DNA from: Phylloscopus collybita
Lineage: Eukaryota > Chordata > Aves > Passeriformes > Phylloscopidae
DNA: 64,000 nt
Direction of reading: 5' to 3'
NCBI GenBank assembly: GCA_027886175.1
Contig: JAJNNQ010000026.1
Location: forward strand, 12,829,501-12,893,500
The translations under genes were made by a program, and so were the position numbers. The first letter of the stretch is position 1. The number at the start of each line of letters is the position of its first letter. The notes below the pieces were generated by a model. That model made no database searches, was not told the DNA's origin, and saw only the letters and a program-made list of their open reading frames with translations. Positions 44,761-57,597 of the stretch are shown piece by piece.

Positions 44761-47700
44761 TTTCCTGCTGCACTCCCTGGGCAAAAGTGACTCAAGCATA
44801 ACTAGGAAGTAGCCACTGTTCTTTCAGCCTGGACAGATTTGTTTCTGCCCTTTTGCTGTCGTGCTCCTTTTTGTAGCCCCTTGTTCTAGGCCAGAGGAGG
44901 CAACTGTGCAGAACCCAGCTGTCCCCCCAACCAGAGATGCTGCAAATACCTTCAGGGCTTGTGGCAACTTCCAAGGGGTACAAATGGGACTTGGCTGGGA
45001 CAGGCAGGAGGGTGATACAGTGCGACTGGCCCTGCTCCTCCTGGTCCAGGTCAAGGATGGGTGCAGGGTGCTGTGACTGCAGGTAGTAGAGGGAGGAGGC
45101 ACCATGAGTTAGATTTAGGCTGCTAAATGCTGCTTGCTGAAGTAGGTAAGTGTAGCTAAAAGGAAGAAATTATAAAAATGAGGTTTTCTCTTGGGTGTTT
45201 TGTGTAATATGATTTAAGCTTCTGCCTCCCCCACCCACCAAGCGTTGGCAGTGGTTGATTAATAATAAATTAAGTAGTTTAATAACTGGCAAGTGTCTGT
45301 GAGTGGGAAAACCCTTGAGCTGTAGTGGAAGAGAAGATGCTTTTCTCAAGGAGCAGGCGCAGTTCCCGGCCACGCTCAGCAGGGGGAGACACGGGCATGG
45401 ATTTCTTCAGGAAACCCTAGGATTTTTCCAGGGGATACCTGTCGTGTTTGAGCTGTAGGTTTACTTTTGTGCTCCCCTCTTCTGGAGGGGAAGAGGGATT
45501 AGATGAAAGTTTCTTTGACCTGGTTTGTTTTTTTTTTTCTTTTCAAGAAACGACTGATTTCCATATCTTTCTGTGATTTGTTTCCCCCCAGCCCCCTTGA
45601 TGACCATTTAAAACCTGCTGAAGGTGACCCATTTAAATATTGGGACTAGTGTATTATTGTTGTTGAATTTATTTTAAAATAAAAACCTGAGGAAGCCAAA
45701 GCTTCCTTTCCTAGCAGTAATTGGGGTGTTAATGGGTCCATTTTGAGCTTTAAACATAGCTTTGTGCTAGTTTTGGGGAAAGTGTGCAGAAGATGATCGT
45801 TGTAAAGGTGTCTGCACTTCAGCTGTGCTTTAAGCTCTGAAGAGGAAGGTACATGAGGTGGTTCCACCATGGGGATGCCCCTACCTTGAAGAGCTGATTT
45901 ATGGGGTACCTGAGGTGCCTTGTGGGCACCCACGGCACGCTGTGATTGCTCGAGTTCTAAATGACATATGGAGAAACATGTAAAAATGCCCCTGGCAGCA
46001 GCATCTTTAAAATCTCTTTTCTTAGGGCTTGTTGAGGGCTTGGCAGAGGACCCAAGTGCCGGATAAAAGCAGGTGCTTGTTTGGAATGCAGAGAAGAGGG
46101 AACTGTGTGGCTCATGCTCAGTATTGAACTCAAGCTGAGGTATCAAATTTGTTCACACTACATCTATTGGTATTCATGGTTGCACCTAATTTCTTTCATG
46201 TGATGATCTTTTGTTTTAAGATGCAGTTTGAGCCAGCAGAAATTATTGAGTTGGTAGAAATAATTTTGTGCCAAAAATGTTTATATTTTTCATTCAGTTC
46301 AATAACAGAACTATCACTGGCAATGAAACCTATTAATAAATCTAATTAGCACAATGGATTGTAAAGCTAATGATAATATTTTAAAGCCAAATTGTGTACA
46401 CTCTGCCCAGAACTTGATTTCTAATGTGTACTGAATCAGGAAGCACCGAATAATTTTCAACCTTTCACTGTGTGTAAGCCTTCCACGTACAAGCTCTAAT
46501 CATTAAACTCCTGACATGACATTCACATTGCATGTGTGGAATTTACCAGCACAAAGGAAGCTGCATGGACCACCTTGAGAAACTGTTCTTAATTCATCCA
46601 CCTCTACTTTAAAATTAGGTGTGAGCACTTCTCTTTTTATGGAAGCAACATAGCTAGGTGCTTGATGGCATGGAGGCCTTCAGGGGAGAGACCCTGGAAG
46701 AGCTGGACATCTTGTAGGTACCTCCTACAGGGTAGTCCCTGAGCTGGAAGAGCTCTGACCCCTCTGGGGCATTCCTGGTCCCTCATGGGCCAGTGAGGAT
46801 CAGCCGGCCACTGCTTTTGGTTTTGCTGGGGTGTGGTTATTAGGTGCTCCAAAGTCCAGGCTGGTATGAGGCCACTTTTAACTTAAGGTAGCTGAAAATG
46901 CAATGCTACCTTTGCTGTGAAAGTTTGTCCTGGTTTTTAGGCATGGTTTTCCTTCACTGGAGTTGTTCATGTCTATGCCACAGACAGAGCATCTTTTGAA
47001 GCCTTTATGTCCTGCGCCACTGAACTCCATCAACCCACTCTGCCCTCGCTGATGGAAACACACCCAAACATAAGCAGGGACCAGAATGAGTCCATACTCA
47101 CCAGTATGCCAGGGTGATGCTTCTTGCAGCTGGGAAATGTGATAGCAGTGACAGTGAGACTTTGCCCACCACCTCCAAGCATCCAAATTGAGATGTCCAG
47201 GTTTATTTGTGTGTCATGCCCCCATTGAGGAGAGACTTGCAGAGCGGGAGGTGTGAAAGGCCAGTGGTGAATTGTTTACTGGGTGTTTTGTTTTTTGCCT
47301 TCCCAGCACACAACCCTTTCTCTGTGCCCAGATCACAGCTATGGAATTTGTGATTCCTAATGTATGCGCATGCAGTAAATTAAACTCAAATTGAATGACC
47401 AATTTCCTCACCACTGAAGCTCCATTAATTACTATGTGTAAATCACGTTGGCTGAGATTAGGTTATAATGGCTGTAAAATAGACACAGACCATGACAGGG
47501 TGGTGAGATTCGGAGGCCCAGATGACAATCAGTTTGCTCCCTTGCAATGAGAGCTCTTGCTTCATTTTGCAGCCAGCTGTCGGTCCACCCGTCTGGCCCA
47601 GCTGTGCAGGTCCCTCTGGATCAGTTCAGGCTCCAGAGAGCCTGTTGCACTCTTGGCCTCACGTGCAAGGCAGTGGGTGTCAGCCTCCCATCGCAAGGCA

Positions 47701-50700
47701 ATTTGAGCAACCTCATTTACATCATTAGCTCTCTTTAACAGCCTGGGGCAGAAGGGGCTGCTGCATATAGGTACTTCTTCCTGAAGTTATGAGGATTTAC
47801 TCTTTGCAGTTAACTTCCCCACATAAGGTTTTATCTTGGTTGTATCTTTTTATGGTTCCCTCCTGATGTAGATTTGTTAGGTGTATTTGATCTCTTTTTT
47901 ATTTTTTTACCTCCTTCATTCAATTGGGACTGAAGAATTCATTCAAAAGATGAAAAGCTTCCCCATTATATTTTACATTCAAATTCATATTTAATCTATA
48001 GTAAGTACACTAAAAGTGACTGGTTTTTTGAAATATGGAGATGACTATACATGAGCTCTTCGTTCTCCTTCTGTCCCACCTCTCAGCAAGCTTGTAAGAC
48101 TTGGAGGTGATCAGGCAGGGCAGCTGGGGCTGGACCTTGCAGCAGGGAGCGAGTAGTCTGTGTCAGCTGCTTGTCCCTCAGCCCATCCCCATCCTGAGAA
48201 CCAGTCACAGGAGGGGTCAGGCTCTTATAGATGAGTGAAGAACCTCTTCTCCCCACTGTTGTTTTTGCCTGGTAGCCATGAAAGTCAGGATGGTGGCCCC
48301 CACCACGTGAAGGATTGTCTCTTGGAAAGGGGGTGTTGGACAGGGGGTGCTGGGCGCTGCTGTAATGATGTTTTGCCCCTTGCAGTGACACTGGAGCTGG
48401 CTCTGCCAGGCACACAGCAACAGGCAGGGTGCTGCATTGAGCACTGTGGGAACAATGAGACAAGGAGAGAGAGGCATGGCTGGCAAGGTCAGGGGGTTCA
48501 TCTTAGCTACGAGCTTGGAGAAGCAGAAGGCTTAAAAGAGAAATAATTGGGATGAAATTTTGTCCAGTCCGTTGCCTCCTTGCAACATCAATGCTGACAT
48601 TATCCCTGCATAGTGTGCCTCTAACCTCTTCTTCCAGATCTGATGCCTTGAGTGGTGCCTGTGGGATGTCACTGGGGTGTCAGTGCCTGGCAGCAGCTGT
48701 GGGTCAGCTCCAGCTGGCCCCACACGCCCGGACAGCACTGCCCAGCCCAGCATCTGCCGTGCTCGCCGCTAAAAGCCCATTAAAACAAAAAATAGAGCAA
48801 TATTCTTCAAACCCCACTGTGTCTTAAAAGGGAAGCACGGACCTCTTGGTCAAATGTGAGCCTGGGAGACTCGCAGGACTGACAGCAATTAGTCACCATG
48901 CTGCTTTGAATCTTTATGTTAGTGCTCAGTGTTAAACATTACAACAGCACCGATGTGGAAGCTGACACCAGCCTTTGTAAGCCAGGTCTCTGTAGATGCA
49001 AGGTTGCAGGCTAGGCAATAATAAAATAGTTCAGCTTGTTAGACACAGGCAAGGCTTTTTGGTATGCACATCATGCCAGCCTCAAAAATGATGTACATGT
49101 CAAAACAGCAGAGGGAAAATAGGAGGAAAACCCTAAAATTAAGCCTTTTATTTAGCCTCTTACTAAAATAAGATTAGCTTTATAACCACAATATGATTTC
49201 TGAAGTTTAGAATGCAAGCAATTAATCAGCTATCTCAGAATACCACTGGGAAGTATGTTTTGGTTCTGCAGGGTTTTTTTCCTTTTTTTTTTCTGTTTCA
49301 CACCTGAAAAAGAGAAGAAGCCTTCTCTGGCATACAGCAGAGGCCACTTGAGGAGTTCAAACCACCTTTACTATCTCAGCTATCTGCCCACCTGTGACAG
49401 GATCCAACTGGTCTCTGCAGGGATACCTGTGTATGGAGGACAATCGAGTCTGTCCTGGGATTTTGAATTTCATGTGACTTTGGGGTGATTTAGGGCTAAA
49501 CTACATAAAGTACTTCCCTACCACCCAGTAAAATAAAAGTCCAGGTACAGATTATCCTCCAAAGCTGAGTGCTGAAATGTTGGTATATTTCTGATCTCTG
49601 CTAGTATTATTTTTTGTTAAAGGAAGATAGTGTATGACTAAGAGATGGTGTCATTTTCCTTAGTGAGGCAAACATCTGTAGGCACCAGAGCTGCCTGGGC
49701 AGCTGCACAGCTGCACTTCAGCCCTGCTGCAGGACAGCCCTGCTGCCTGGCTGGGGCACCCTGTGCCTCTCCCCATCACCCCCGGTGTGTTTATGCAGAG
49801 GGATCTCTGCATTCCCTCCTGGGGACACGCAGATGTACCCTGAGCAGAAAATGCCCTTTGTGACCGGTGTCGGAGGCGGTGCTTTGACCCGTCCCATGTG
49901 ACCATCTGTCAGGTTTTTGGCAAACGCTGCATTTGGTAGCCCTGCATTTCTGTTCCTAAATCCATGCTCATCACTGTTGTATCCTCTTCCATCCAGGCTC
50001 CCTTTCTCTCCTCCAAGAGCCGTGGAATTTGAGCCCTTCGTTCAACAGGCTCTAAACTGTCCCGAGGTTTGGCTCCCGGGGAGGGTCTGCCCCTCCTCAG
50101 TTGTACAAGCAGATGCTGTGTGGAGAAGTTTCTCGACTGAGTTTGTATGCAAACAACATACAGCTCCTGGCTGCTGATGGCTATCCAACTCCCTGGCAAA
50201 TTAAAATCTATAAACTATGCTGGCATATGTAATTTAAAAAAAATAGCTATGCTATAGTATGGCTATGCATGCGTATTGACTAAAAATAGCACTTGCCGAG
50301 AGAAAAACAGAGATAATTACAGTGAATTTGGATTGCAAGTGATTTTATTTTTTTTATTGAATTAGGAAAAGGAGTATGCAAACATAGCTTATCTAGAGAC
50401 ATATATCTTCACTGTTCTTTTTGCTGTGGAGGAAAATAAAACCTACTCGACTTGGACATTTGATAAAATTTTATTATATGAAATTGCTACTAATGTCTTT
50501 CTCTCTGATGAGCTTTGCTTGAAGGTGGCAGCTGAGCCCATCCTGCTAATGAGATGCAGTGCTCCTCTGGCAGGAGATGGCACCATCACACCTTGTCTTT
50601 CCTGTCTCTCTGGTGTGTGAGTAAGTGTTTAGTCTGGGGAAGAACCGCTTTCCCTGTGACACGGCTGGGCAGTGGCTGCTGCGAAGGATTCTGGTGGAAG

Positions 50701-52140
50701 CAGTTTCCTCCTTGCAAGACTTAACGACTCCTAAGTGGTAGACATTTGAGACTGAATCCCTGGCTGGGAATGGTTTTCTTGGCCTTCAATCCCCTCAGGT
50801 GTGGCATGCATTGCCCATTAACACTACCTGCCTACATCTTTGACAATATTTCTTTCAGAATATCTGTGCTAACTTGCTCTCAGAAATGTCTTGTTTTGGG
50901 GGGTGGGGTGGGGGGGAATAACATCCGCTTTCCTAGTGTCAGAACAGTTTTCCAAGCCGAAAGGAAGGGAGGAGGCTGGAGAGGGTGTGACCCTGCCCTA
51001 ACCTGAGGGGGAAGAGCTCACACAAGAGCATGGCATGCACTGTGGCAGCTGCTGGGCCCCTCTCCCCCCACCTCCTCTGCTGAACAACAGCTTGGCATTT
51101 CTTCATTTTTTTTCACATCCATGCAGCAAGGGCATCCCAACATCTCGGGCTCTGCATCTGTAAGGCAGGGCCAGGCACACAGGGAAGCAGGGCACAGGCA
51201 TCTGTGCTGCCCTCCTGCTGAAAATGGGGGTTGATCAAAGAAACCCAGTGGTACTTCACACAGGAATGGTCCTTGCTGGCTGGGGCCTCTTGCTGCAGAG
51301 CGGGGAGCTGCCAGCAGCTGTAGGTGTTTAATTGCTTAAGTGCCTGGGGAGGCTCTGGGATGAAAACGACTGCAGAAACAGAAGAGTAATTCAAAGAACA
51401 AAACCCCTCACCTGGAGGATTTTTATTTTTTTTTTAATTACTGCTCAGACCCAATTATCTCTAGTGCAGAAAGTGAGGCTGTTTGAGACGAATTACTTGA
51501 GAGATGCTTAAAGATGGGTCCATGAGGGACCATCCCTCTGCCACTTCAGCCCCTCCTCGGGGGGTTTGCCAGGCTGCCCATAGCAGGGGGGAAGCTGAGT
51601 CCAGGTGCTGAATGGCTGATCCCCCGAGGTGACATGTACAAGGGGGAAGTGGGCCCAAGGTCTGAGGGGAGAGCAAGGCTCCTAGATATTTGCAGATAAG
51701 AAAGTTAGTGTTTTACAGCCTAGCAAGCATCGATGGGAGCTCCTTGCTCTGGACCTGGAGTCTCACCTCTGTTTTAGCATCACTGCTGACACTGACCGGA
51801 CAGAGATGGTCCTTGGGTAGTCACCTCAGTTGTAAAAACAAACATTTCACGAATGACCACGTGTGTCAAGCACCTTAAACTCGGGGATGAATAAGGTTTC
51901 TTTGTTTTTTATCTGCAGCAGGTTGCTTTGAAGCTGCAGCAGGTTGCTCTTTTAGCTGCAGCTTATTTCACTTTGTTCTACCTACCCACTCTGCGTGCAT
52001 GAGATTTTGCCCAGGCACTTACCCTTTTGGTTGCAGTTCCTCTCAGGGTTTCTTTTCCTTGAAAGAAGCTCAGAAGGGAAGGAGAAAGCATGATTTCGGC
52101 AGCTCAAGGGATTATTTCTTTTATCACTAAGGATGCTGTG
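44761..52140. other. Intergenic region, no gene recognised
   Basis: GC content is visibly higher than in the SEC63 introns. Open frames here are short, start from non-ATG codons or lack family resemblance and splice context. A 13-base-pair-scale AT-rich island lies at about 50190-50410. No transposon was assigned with confidence. Confidence 0.6.
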
Positions 52141-52403
52141 TGACTTTATTGCCTTTCTGAGCTCTTTAACACAGCAATAAACGAGCCGTTAAAATATTTT
52201 AAAATCAATAAATGTAATAAAGAACCACGCAAATTACAAAGCTGCTGCTGATGTTTAGTGATTTGGGAAATAATCATGTCCTCAAGCGAGCAGATAGTTG
52301 GGGTAGGCAGGTAGCTGGGTGACCTTGCAGGGGCAGCTGCGCCGGGGTGCGGGGGGCAGAGCCGGTCCGGAGCCCATCCAGGGGACAAAGGGGGCTGTGC
52401 CAC

Positions 52404-52431
52404 GGGCTGGGCTGGGCTGGGCTGGGCTGGG
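52404..52431 (+). repeat. (GGGCT)n minisatellite
   Basis: Five tandem GGGCT units plus a partial unit, in a locally GC-rich, CpG-containing stretch (about 52320-52500). Confidence 0.9.
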
Positions 52432-53986
52432 TGGCGGTCTGAGCAGGGTGGGACTCCTGTTTCCAGCCACCCCTTGCCCATCTCGGCTGCTGTCAGGCTT
52501 AAATCTGGGGTTTCTCACTGCCTCAGGCGTGTGCTTAATTTTCAGCTCATCCTCCTGAGCTGACTGCTGGAGCGCATCTGAAGTCTCTGCGGTTTTACTC
52601 CCGCTTAGCAAGGAGCCTAAACAAAAGGTGACCTCCAGGACAGGGCTGGGCAGGGCGTGACTATCGGGTGCTGTGGGGTCCTGGCAGCCTGGGAGTTTTT
52701 TGAGTGCCCCAGCGCTGCCATCCCGCATCGCCTCCTTTGCTGGGAGCTGGGGTGGGAGCAGGGAGGGATTGCAGCCAGGGCAGGAGTGGCAGCTCCTCTC
52801 ACCGCTGTTTTCAAAGGTTCACGCGTCTAAATGACTTCTCAGCAGCTGTCCTCCCTGGAGACCCTCTTTCTTGAAAGATGATACTGCTCTTGTAATTAAG
52901 GTAATTGTTTAAATTCATTCCCTTAAACCGGACTCCATCATAACTTAACCAACGGTGTCTGTGCAAGCGTGTCAGGGTTCAAGAGGGTCGGGGCGGGTGT
53001 CATGGGATTGATTCATCACCCGGAAAGATTTATAGGTGAAAATCTTGTTAAACTGAAATGCCTGATAAAGATGCAGGGAGAAATCACATACAGGGCATCA
53101 CCTGGGCAGGCAGCTGCCCCCAAATACCTGCTGATATCTTCTGTGCTGCAGTGACTGACAGGGTGAATGTCACCCCTGCAGCCAGGTGTTAATGACATGC
53201 TCCAAGCTCCATCCCCGCCCCGATCATCTGCCCGAATAGCAGGATGGCCTGTGCACGTTTATGTTTGTTGGGATATTTAATTTCCTTTCTCACTTACTCT
53301 GAATGCTTTCTGATTTCATAGAAGTCTGAAGGCAATTGAATGTAATTGTTTAAAGAATCAAATTATTTAAATTATGGGGTAATGCTTGAAATAAAATGAC
53401 AATCTGTGGGAGTTCAGTAATGTTGGTGGTGGGTGGAGAGCGGCAGAGTGATGTGTGCCATCATGCCCAGCACAGGGCTACTGGGCTGGCTGTGCCAGGG
53501 AGCCACAGGCTGGGAAGGGGCAATGCCTCAAGGCCAGGATCCAGCATGGTACCTGTGTGATACTCACCCCTCCCTGGCAGAGCCCAGACCATGGCCAGGT
53601 TTGTTTTCTGTCTGAAATGACCTGGGCAAGAGCTGGTGGCTCAGTCCCTCTTTTAGCCTCTTCCAGGGTATCTGTGGGGAGTGGCAGAGATTACCCTGGG
53701 GATAAGGGCTTTTCCCCAGTGCCACGTGGATTGCCCCACATCCAAACCCTGGATCTCAGCCTGGCTCCTGGCTGGTCATCAAAGCCCAGGTCCTTTGTCC
53801 CTCATTATGCCAAAATGTCCCTCACATGCCCCAAAAGCTTCACTTCCATGTCAGGGTTCTGTTCCTCCTCAGAGAAGGCTGTGAAGACCAGCAGTAGAAG
53901 GAAGGGTTGAAATACAATCAGTACGAAATAGGCTAAATACAAATATCAGGACACTGGTGAAAAGAGCGTGAGTAGGATTTGCATTA

Positions 53987-54009
53987 ACAATAATAATAAT
54001 AATAATAAT
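53987..54009 (+). repeat. (AAT)n microsatellite
   Basis: About seven tandem AAT/ATA units, uninterrupted. Likely polymorphic. Confidence 0.9.
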
Positions 54010-55399
54010 TTTAGAGATTGTTGGTGGCCTGTGGCTCAAATAGTTGGGGAAGTAGTAACAGGAGGCAGGAGGCTTCAGCTGTGCTCCTTGCTCTGCTACT
54101 GCCTGCCTCTGTGCAGAGATCCTTAATGTTTCTCTGCAATGCCATCTTCACCTGAAAACCTTAAGGCTACAGAATAAAGTGTTTCAATGATTTTGAGGCT
54201 GGGTGACAACCAGTGCCTCATACAAAAACAACCTTTTCCCCACTGCCACTTTATCACATTTTTCACTTTTATTTGGAAATGAGGGAAGTGATTGCACTGC
54301 CCAACCACATTTCTGGTGTTTGGTAGGCAGATTTACTTGGGCAGCAATTTAAAGCTCCCCTACCTCCTCCATCCACTCTTCCCCTCACCCCACAGACAGG
54401 CATGTCCCTCTGCATGTGGGAGGGTGGTGTGAACCAGCTTTCTGTGGAAGGGCCACCTTTGGGTTGAAGCCACCAGCGGGTGGCCATGGCTGCTCAGGTG
54501 GCCATGACATTTGTGTGAACGTGCCACAGGAACACAGGCAGGCAAAAGCTCCCCTGAGCCATCCAGGGCACAACTTCCCCCTCAGCTCCATCTCTGGCTC
54601 AACCCTCTTTACCCCTCTTGGGAAGCCTGAGATCAGGGAATGAGCCTTGCATTTGACTCCATAGCAGATGGAAACACTTCAAACCATTCCCCCAACACTA
54701 TCTCATCCACTCTGGCTTTTAACTATGATTTAAGCTGCTCTCCAGACCAGCTGTATGTTTTAAACCAAAATTCAACTCTTTAAATTAAACTTTAAATCCA
54801 AGGCTGTCAGATAAGCCCTGCAAAGAGCACATTCCAAGGAACTCTACAGTCCTTCACCGCGCAACATTTGCTCCCAAAGCAGTGGGGAATTGGCTGGTTT
54901 GAGGTCTGGTTTGGCTTTTGGCTGCAAAATGATACATGGCATTCATGGCAGCAGTGATGAGAAAGCAAAATTCCCAATCGCCCGCCAACATTTTGCTCTT
55001 GTGTTGCGTTGTATCAATATGATATTTTTTGTGAGAGGCCACAGCTGATGCCTCCGTGCTGTGAGGTTGTGCCAGCCTGCCTGTGCTAGATGACGTTGGT
55101 AACGTGGTGTGACACAAACAACAGCACTGGGTGTGACAAGCCACAGCAGCAATGGATCTGCAGAGGCAATGTGAAATGACAGGGATGGCTAAGATTCACG
55201 CTCAAAATTTGAAATGACTTACGAGAGAAGAGAGGCCTTTTAAAGGATTTTTTTCACAAATTTTCGTAATTACTAGTACTTTCCCCCATTTTTCCCATTA
55301 GGGAACTTAACACAGGAATTTGCATGGTGGTCCAGTTCCCTCCCTTTTACTCTAGTAAGGGAATCCATGAGTGCTGGCCCACTAACCCTGATTTTGTCC

Positions 55400-55440
55400 A
55401 AAAATAAAAAAAAAAAAAAAAAGAAAAAAAAAGAAAAGAG
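55400..55440 (+). repeat. A-rich low-complexity run
   Basis: Long A stretches broken by single T or G bases. No retroposon body is recognisable immediately upstream, so it is left as simple sequence rather than a retroposon tail. Confidence 0.85.
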
Positions 55441-56372
55441 AAGAGGAAAAATGTAGGATTACAGGTCTTTGCCAGGATGAGGGCTGGGATGAAGATCACT
55501 TGTGTGCTTTGTTATTTTAGCGTGTTTGTGAGCACCACGGATTTAATACACCAGTTACAGAAGACAGAAAACAGTTGCTCCAATTCTGTGCTGATAAAAT
55601 ATTTTTCACACCTACAATATCTGTCAAGCTTGTAGCACTGCAAGCAAAAAAACCAAAAAACAACCAAATCCAAAAAAGAGACTTAATGCCACCTTGTTTC
55701 TCCGGGATCTACCAAACCTCTTTTTTTTTTTTTTTTTTTTCTTTAAATGCAGAATTTTTCTCTGACCATGACTCTAAGAAACAAATAATACTGTGGCCAT
55801 CCTCCTGACCTTGTGCTTGCCAGGGACTGTTGGAATGAGCTTGAGCATCTCACCTTGCTCACAGTCACTAGTGGGCAGGTGCTTACTCTTCTCCCCACTG
55901 ACAGGAAAGGGGACCAGCATAGCCCTGGCTCTTATTGCCAAATAGCCCAGGAACCCTGCTTTCCTGCTTTTCCTCTCTCTGCTTTCCTGCTTTTCTTCCT
56001 TGGTAAATAAAAAAGGCTTAATATTTATCTCATCTTTTGTGGTGGCAAGTCAGAAGTAACTCCCCTAAACCCCAGAAAGCCCAACTATCACAAAAGCAGT
56101 GTGCAGGGACCACAAAACCAGCAGAAATGATGGCCACGACTGCAAGCCTGTCTGGTGGGGCATTCATGGGAAAGAAAGAGAGGTGAGGAGCACATTTGGC
56201 TTGCCATGAATACTGAGTAACAGCATATGTAAGTGTGGGAAGTGGGCAGCCGGGAGCTGTGCTGCTCACAAACAACTGTGACAAACCCCTTTGCTGGGAT
56301 AATTTGATCTGGTGCAGTCAATGGAGCATGGCAGGATTATTATGACCAATGTTTATCATGTGTACTACAGAA

Positions 56373-56562
56373 TTTTGTTGTGGGTTTTTTGGTTTTGTTT
56401 GGGTTTTTTGTTGGTTTTGGTGTTGGTTTTGTGGTTGTTTTTTTTTTTTTGGTTTGGTTTGGTTTGGTTTTTTTTTTTTGGTCGTTTGGGGTTTTTTGTT
56501 TTGTGGTTTTTTTTTGGTTTGTTTGTTTTGTTTTTTTGGGTTTTTTTGGGTTTTTTTTTTTT
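56373..56562 (+). repeat. 190-base G/T-only tract
   Basis: Every base is G or T apart from a single C at 56483. GGTTTT/GGGTTTTTT/GGTTT units vary in length. Overlapping open frames here (Trp, Phe, Gly, Leu, Val only) are artefacts of composition. The tract ends in a T12 run followed by CAGGTAAGA. Confidence 0.95.
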
Positions 56563-56688
56563 CAGGTAAGAGCTGCTAGTGCTTTGCTAAACAAGAGAAG
56601 AACTGGTACTTTTTGTAATGAGTGACCAGAAATTCAATGAAAAGCCGCTCCTGCATTCTGCCCAAGTGGCACAGCATGGCAGCCATAA

Positions 56689-56719
56689 TATAATATTATA
56701 CAGTTAGTATAATATTATA
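56689..56719. repeat. Duplicated 12-bp palindrome TATAATATTATA
   Basis: The self-complementary 12-mer TATAATATTATA occurs at 56689-56700 and again at 56708-56719, seven bases apart. More TATAAT-like words follow to 56750. Confidence 0.9.
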
Positions 56720-57597
56720 GAATTAAAGTTATATAATTTCTGTATAATATGGATGTCTTTGCCTGGCCATACCTGTAAGACTCTCCACAGAGCCGACTTT
56801 GTGAGTTGGTGTACAGGTGCATGTGTGTGTGACCAACACTGTACACACACCCTCAGTGTCGCTGGCAGAAAGATGCCAGGCACTGCTCCCTCAATTTCCA
56901 TGTAAATTATCAAACCCGAAGTGGCTGGTCCTTCCCATCCGTGGCACATCACATAAGCTCAGCATCGGGCCAGGCTGCTGCAGGAGTGGGACAAAGGGCT
57001 GATGCTACAGTCCGGTTTCCATGGCAACAGAGGAGGGGTAGTGAGACCAGAAATGTTGCAAACACCCCTTCTTCCCACTGCAGCCCAACGCGCTGTACTG
57101 CAAAAGACAGTGCTGTTTTGAGAGGGGGGGGGAGAGGGGGCAGGAAGAGTCCAAATGCCTTTACCTTTCAGGTTGCAGAATTTCCAAAATAAAAAGAAAT
57201 GGCAATTTTTCTCCTCAATGTGGCTGCAAAGGGAAAGGAAACCCGCCACGCAGGCCTCGTTTTCTGCGTGTAAAATGCGTGTGTTCTTTAAAAGGCAGTG
57301 GTTGGCTGCTTATCCGGACATGATGTGGTTGAAGCTGTCATCGTAATGGAAATTCATTGCTGTAGCTATGGTAAATTGAGTTTTCTGCCTGTGCTGAATG
57401 CATTAGTCTAATGAGATGTTTGCAGCTGTAGAGCTGAGCTGCTGGAGACTTACACTGCTAAAAGACAGGGAGAAGATGGCTTTTGCTGGGTCCTTGTGAC
57501 CGCGCTGAAAGTCCTCTGTCCTTTGGGTCCCAATGCCCAGGCTCTCTAAAGACTCTGCTCAGTGTCTTAGCCTAAGCAATAGGTAAGGGGAAAGCAT

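Noticed and set aside
45646..46146. 166-codon - strand frame
   Set aside because: It starts from TTG, not ATG, has no recognisable domain, and lies in intergenic DNA without splice context.
47560..47735. Possible CR1-like wording (CTGTGCAGGTCCCTCTGGAT)
   Set aside because: One phrase resembles CR1, but the flanking order does not, so I did not call a repeat.
52282..52728. 148-codon - strand frame, Pro/Ala/Gln-rich
   Set aside because: It runs through the (GGGCT)n and CpG-rich patch; its composition explains the openness and there is no homology that I recognise.
53455..53910. 151-codon + strand frame
   Set aside because: It lies in GC-rich sequence where stops are scarce, two other frames are open in parallel, and the protein shows no domain or conserved pattern.
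56312..56625. Three overlapping + strand frames of 76-85 codons rich in Phe, Trp, Gly, Val
   Set aside because: They are read from the G/T-only tract in all three frames; composition alone removes stop codons.
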